From: Streptomyces coeruleorubidus
GTDB lineage: Bacteria > Actinomycetota > Actinomycetes > Streptomycetales > Streptomycetaceae
DNA: 64,000 nt
NCBI RefSeq assembly: GCF_008705135.1
Contig: NZ_CP023694.1
Span: 5,437,001-5,501,000, forward strand
Direction of reading: 5' to 3'
A program made the translations under genes and the position numbers. This document shows, one piece after another, positions 63,842 to 64,000 of this stretch (position 1 is the first letter of the stretch; the number at the start of each line of letters is the position of its first letter). The notes under the pieces were generated by a model that was given only the letters and a program-made list of their open reading frames with translations, did no database searches and was not told the DNA's origin.

Positions 63842-64000
63842 GCACTTCGCACGCCTCCCCTCGGGAGACCACAGAGGGCACCGTCTACACGGTCACCGGC
63901 GGCGACTGGGACGAGGTCGTCCAGTCCGCGGCCCGCGCCGACGACGAGCGCATCGTCGTCAACATGGGCCCGCAGCACCCGTCCACGCACGGCGTGCTCC
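63838..64000 (+). CDS. nuoD: NADH-quinone oxidoreductase subunit D (5' part, continues past window)
   Basis: The first 54 residues are visible and end VVNMGPQHPSTHGVL, the conserved start of the NuoD/49-kDa subunit. The ATG overlaps the nuoC stop (ATGA). Confidence 0.92.
   Translation, partial: MSTSHASPRETTEGTVYTVTGGDWDEVVQSAARADDERIVVNMGPQHPSTHGVL

Overview
This is high-GC actinobacterial DNA, almost certainly from a Streptomyces chromosome. The evidence is the GC-rich third codon positions, frequent GTG starts, lipoproteins, eukaryotic-type Ser/Thr kinases, type VII secretion (T7SS) genes, a Tad/Flp pilus locus, the futalosine menaquinone gene mqnC and a nuo operon. The right part (about 51.9-64 kb) has the gene content I recall from the conserved Streptomyces core; this synteny is from memory and was not searched.

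Layout. (1) 0-8.9 kb: the end of a kinase/PQQ-propeller protein, a very large EccC/EssC-type ATPase, a divergent pair of WXG100 genes and an EspG-like gene. (2) 8.9-24.8 kb: an accessory region built from paralogous families. Family A is about 200 aa (three copies). Family B is EspG-like (three copies, one decayed). Family C is 410-480 aa with a helical N-terminus and a hydrophobic C-terminus (four copies, one decayed). Family D is a small membrane protein (two copies). The cleanest cassette is A-B-C at 19.1-21.9 kb. The region also holds a lipoprotein/secreted-protein gene pair, a 340-bp direct duplication and a decayed IS630-type transposase. (3) 24.8-34 kb: cell-envelope genes, comprising membrane proteins, a deacetylase-like/GT2 fusion, an LCP ligase, two related membrane proteins (one frameshifted) and a lipoprotein. 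(4) 34.5-41.1 kb: the Tad pilus operon (CpaB, CpaE-like, CpaF, TadB, TadC, Flp, TadE/G-like). (5) 41.1-47.8 kb: a second accessory patch with an SH3-like secreted protein, a Ser/Thr kinase, a double-glycine-leader peptide gene, a WXG-like gene, toxin and immunity remnants and two more lipoprotein loci. (6) 48-51.9 kb: a LysM/BTAD membrane protein and the prepilin peptidase. (7) 51.9-64 kb: mqnC, menG, a menaquinone-reductase-like flavoprotein, def, a Tat-exported flavoprotein, an NlpC/P60 hydrolase, and nuoABCD preceded by a likely Rex operator.

How it works together. EccC and the WXG100 pair imply a T7SS. The B proteins resemble EspG chaperones, and the C proteins have the shape expected of exported clients, so the A-B-C(-D) cassettes may be an expandable chaperone/substrate repertoire. 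That is inference. The lipoprotein/secreted-protein pairs form a second expanding and decaying system: two intact pairs, one lipoprotein beside a partner remnant, and three further orphan 3' ends sharing a tail like VQEIQSVNR. The respiratory block links menaquinone synthesis to complex I under probable redox (Rex) control.
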